Assembly: GCA_900541335.1 (NCBI GenBank)
Contig: UQJC01000002.1
Coordinates: 1-64,000, forward strand
Length of the DNA stretch: 64,000 bases
From: an uncultured Prevotella sp.
GTDB lineage: Bacteria > Bacteroidota > Bacteroidia > Bacteroidales > Bacteroidaceae
Reading direction: 5' to 3'
A program made the position numbers and the translations under genes. Shown one piece after another: positions 62,235 through 64,000 of this stretch. Each line of letters opens with the position of its first letter. The stretch's first letter is position 1. Below the pieces are notes generated by a model. It saw nothing but the letters and a program-made list of their open reading frames with translations, was not told the DNA's origin and did not search any database.

Positions 62235-64000
62235 ATGAAAATTGAACAAAAACTCACTGCTGCCGTAATCGAAGCTGTCAAAGCTCTTTACGGTGCCGAC
62301 ATTACCGCCGAACAAGTGTCTTTGCAGAAGACGAAAAAGGAGTTTGAGGGCCACCTTACACTCGTAGTCTTCCCCTTCCTGCGCATTTCCCGCAAGGGAC
62401 CGGAAGACACGGCCCGCGAAATCGGTGCATGGATTCAGGAAAATACCGACTTGGTGTCTGCTTACAATGCAGTCAAGGGCTTCCTCAACCTCGTGATTGC
62501 CCCTGCACAGTGGATCAACCTTCTCAACGAGATTCACGCCAATCCCGAGTTTGGTATCGTGCGCCCCACGGAAGAAAGTCCGCTGGTCATGATCGAATAC
62601 TCTTCTCCCAACACCAACAAGCCCCTTCACCTGGGTCACGTCCGCAACAACCTGCTTGGTTGGGCCTTGGCCAATGTGGTAGGTGCCAACGGCAACCGCG
62701 TAGTAAAGACCAATATTGTCAACGACCGTGGTATCCACATCTGTAAGTCGATGCTGGCCTGGTTGAAGTACGGCAATGGCGAAACACCGGAAACGTCTGG
62801 AAAGAAGGGCGACCACCTTATCGGTGACTATTACGTCGCATTCGACAAGCACTACCGTGCTGAGGTCAAGGAACTCGCAGCTCGCTTCGTTGCTGAAGGC
62901 ATGGAAGCTGAAGCGGCTGAGGAACGCGCCAAGAAGGAGTCTCCCCTCATGCAAGAAGCGCACGCTATGCTCGTGAAGTGGGAAGCCAACGACCCCGAAG
63001 TGCGTGCCCTCTGGCGTAAGATGAACGAATGGGTTTATGCAGGCTTTGACGAGACTTACAAGGCACTCGGTGTAAGCTTTGACAAGATTTACTACGAAAG
63101 TGATACTTACCTCGAAGGTAAGGAGAAGGTTGACGAAGGACTGGAGAAAGGCATCTTCTTCCGCAAGGAAGACGGTTCTGTATGGGCCGACCTCACCGCT
63201 GAGGGCTTAGATGAGAAGCTTTTGCTCCGTGCCGACGGTACCAGCGTGTACATGACGCAGGATATCGGTACAGCCAAGCTCCGCTTCCAGGATTTCCCCA
63301 TCGACAAAATGATTTACGTGGTAGGCAACGAGCAAAACTACCACTTCCAGGTACTTTCTATCCTGCTCGATAAGCTGGGCTTCTCTTGGGGTAAAGATTT
63401 GGTACACTTCTCTTACGGTATGGTCGAACTCCCCAACGGCAAGATGAAGAGCCGTGAGGGTACGGTTGTTGATGCTGACGATTTGGTAGCAGGCATGATT
63501 GCTCAGGCTCGTCAGACGGTTGAAGAAGCCGGTAAATTTGATGACATGACCGAAGCCGAAAAGGACGAAGTAGCCCGCATCGTGGGTATGGGTGCCTTGA
63601 AATACTTCCTGCTCAAGGTCGACGCACGCAAGAATATGCTGTTCAATCCCGAGGAAAGTATCGACTTCAACGGCAACACGGGTCCGTTCATCCAATACAC
63701 CTATGCCCGTATCCGTTCGATTCTGCGCAAGGCTTCCGACGCAGGCATCCAGGTGCCCGAAGTTTTGCCTACTGGCGTAGAGTTGTCTACGAAGGAAGAA
63801 GAAATCGTGCAGCACATTGCCGACTTCGCCGCTGTGATTCGTCAGGCCGGTTCAGAATACCAACCCGCCTCGGTTGCCAATTATTGCTATGAGTTGGTCA
63901 AGGAGTACAACCAGTTCTACCACGATTTCAGCATCCTCCGCGAAGAAGATACGGCCAAGCAGGCATTCCGCCTCGTGCTCTCTCAGAACGTAGCCAAGGT
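62235..64000 (+). CDS. argS: arginyl-tRNA synthetase (partial, runs off the window)
   Basis: 588 codons from ATG 62235 (MKIEQKLTAAVIEAVKALY) to the right edge with no stop; the full protein is expected to be ~600 residues, so nearly all is present. Class I synthetase: N-terminal Add1 domain, HIGH-type motif NKPLHLGHVRNN (~134-145), the KMSKS-region counterpart NGKMKSREGTVVDADDLVA, and the DALR anticodon-binding domain at the C-terminal side (FIQYTYARIRSILRKA onward). Confidence 0.96.
   Translation, partial: MKIEQKLTAAVIEAVKALYGADITAEQVSLQKTKKEFEGHLTLVVFPFLRISRKGPEDTAREIGAWIQENTDLVSAYNAVKGFLNLVIAPAQWINLLNEIHANPEFGIVRPTEESPLVMIEYSSPNTNKPLHLGHVRNNLLGWALANVVGANGNRVVKTNIVNDRGIHICKSMLAWLKYGNGETPETSGKKGDHLIGDYYVAFDKHYRAEVKELAARFVAEGMEAEAAEERAKKESPLMQEAHAMLVKWEANDPEVRALWRKMNEWVYAGFDETYKALGVSFDKIYYESDTYLEGKEKVDEGLEKGIFFRKEDGSVWADLTAEGLDEKLLLRADGTSVYMTQDIGTAKLRFQDFPIDKMIYVVGNEQNYHFQVLSILLDKLGFSWGKDLVHFSYGMVELPNGKMKSREGTVVDADDLVAGMIAQARQTVEEAGKFDDMTEAEKDEVARIVGMGALKYFLLKVDARKNMLFNPEESIDFNGNTGPFIQYTYARIRSILRKASDAGIQVPEVLPTGVELSTKEEEIVQHIADFAAVIRQAGSEYQPASVANYCYELVKEYNQFYHDFSILREEDTAKQAFRLVLSQNVAK

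Overview
The window comes from a member of the Bacteroidales. The 5' end of a 16S rRNA gene (reverse strand, positions 1-62) has the Bacteroidetes form. Promoters follow the Bacteroidetes -33 TTG / -7 TAnnTTTG pattern. There are type IX secretion (T9SS) parts (PorZ, a sorting-domain cargo), FimB/Mfa-type fimbrial lipoproteins and a Bacteroidetes-style HU. A Prevotellaceae- or Porphyromonadaceae-like oral or gut organism fits best; I cannot name the genus with confidence.

Layout. 1-310: start of a 16S gene with its leader and promoter, reading off the left edge. 763-2527: a degenerate palindrome array with an exact 43-bp period, then a promoter and a DUF6261-like gene. 3184-4048: an AraC-family regulator interrupted by a G9 tract (phase-variable, OFF in this copy). 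4937-17850: an eight-gene fimbrial cluster (DUF3575, DUF3868/OmpA-like, FimB/Mfa2-like anchor, major fimbrillin, a 1286-residue adhesin and three accessory lipoproteins). 17976-23869: RNase R, a DUF4294 protein and a secreted metallophosphoesterase with a T9SS sorting domain. 24524-27810: an A+T-richer restriction-modification islet, a nuclease-methyltransferase plus a specificity subunit built of TRD modules joined at G tracts. 27828-28089: 47-bp direct repeats flanking a candidate small RNA. 28079-28609: a small AraC-like HTH gene; behind its promoter lies a second phased palindrome array (28920-29075). 29152-34190: sbcDC, with a third hairpin-forming tandem repeat upstream. 34628-40001: nadA, Xaa-Pro aminopeptidase, rbfA, a LolC/E-like permease and an SDR oxidoreductase. 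40116-48914 (reverse): HU, porZ, an acyltransferase, rdgB, a YitT-family protein and leuS. 49139-56419: small and secreted hypothetical proteins, rhomboid protease, ribD, prmC and dgt. 56699-64000: dut, TPR lipoprotein, DUF4292 lipoprotein, EnvC-like factor, LpxL-like acyltransferase and argS, which runs off the right edge.

How the parts relate. Most of the right half is conserved housekeeping. The variable biology is on the left. A switchable AraC regulator sits directly upstream of the fimbrial cluster, and a switchable DNA-specificity subunit sits in the restriction-modification islet. All three G tracts (3535-3543, 24832-24838, 25367-25374) have the same design: the tract is followed immediately by TAA, so one register stops at once and another reads through. 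Separately, two unrelated-looking genes share one upstream architecture: palindromes phased at about four helical turns, then a promoter about 55 bp beyond the last palindrome, then a leader of about 250 nt. That shared architecture and the modular specificity gene are the strongest candidates for something undescribed.
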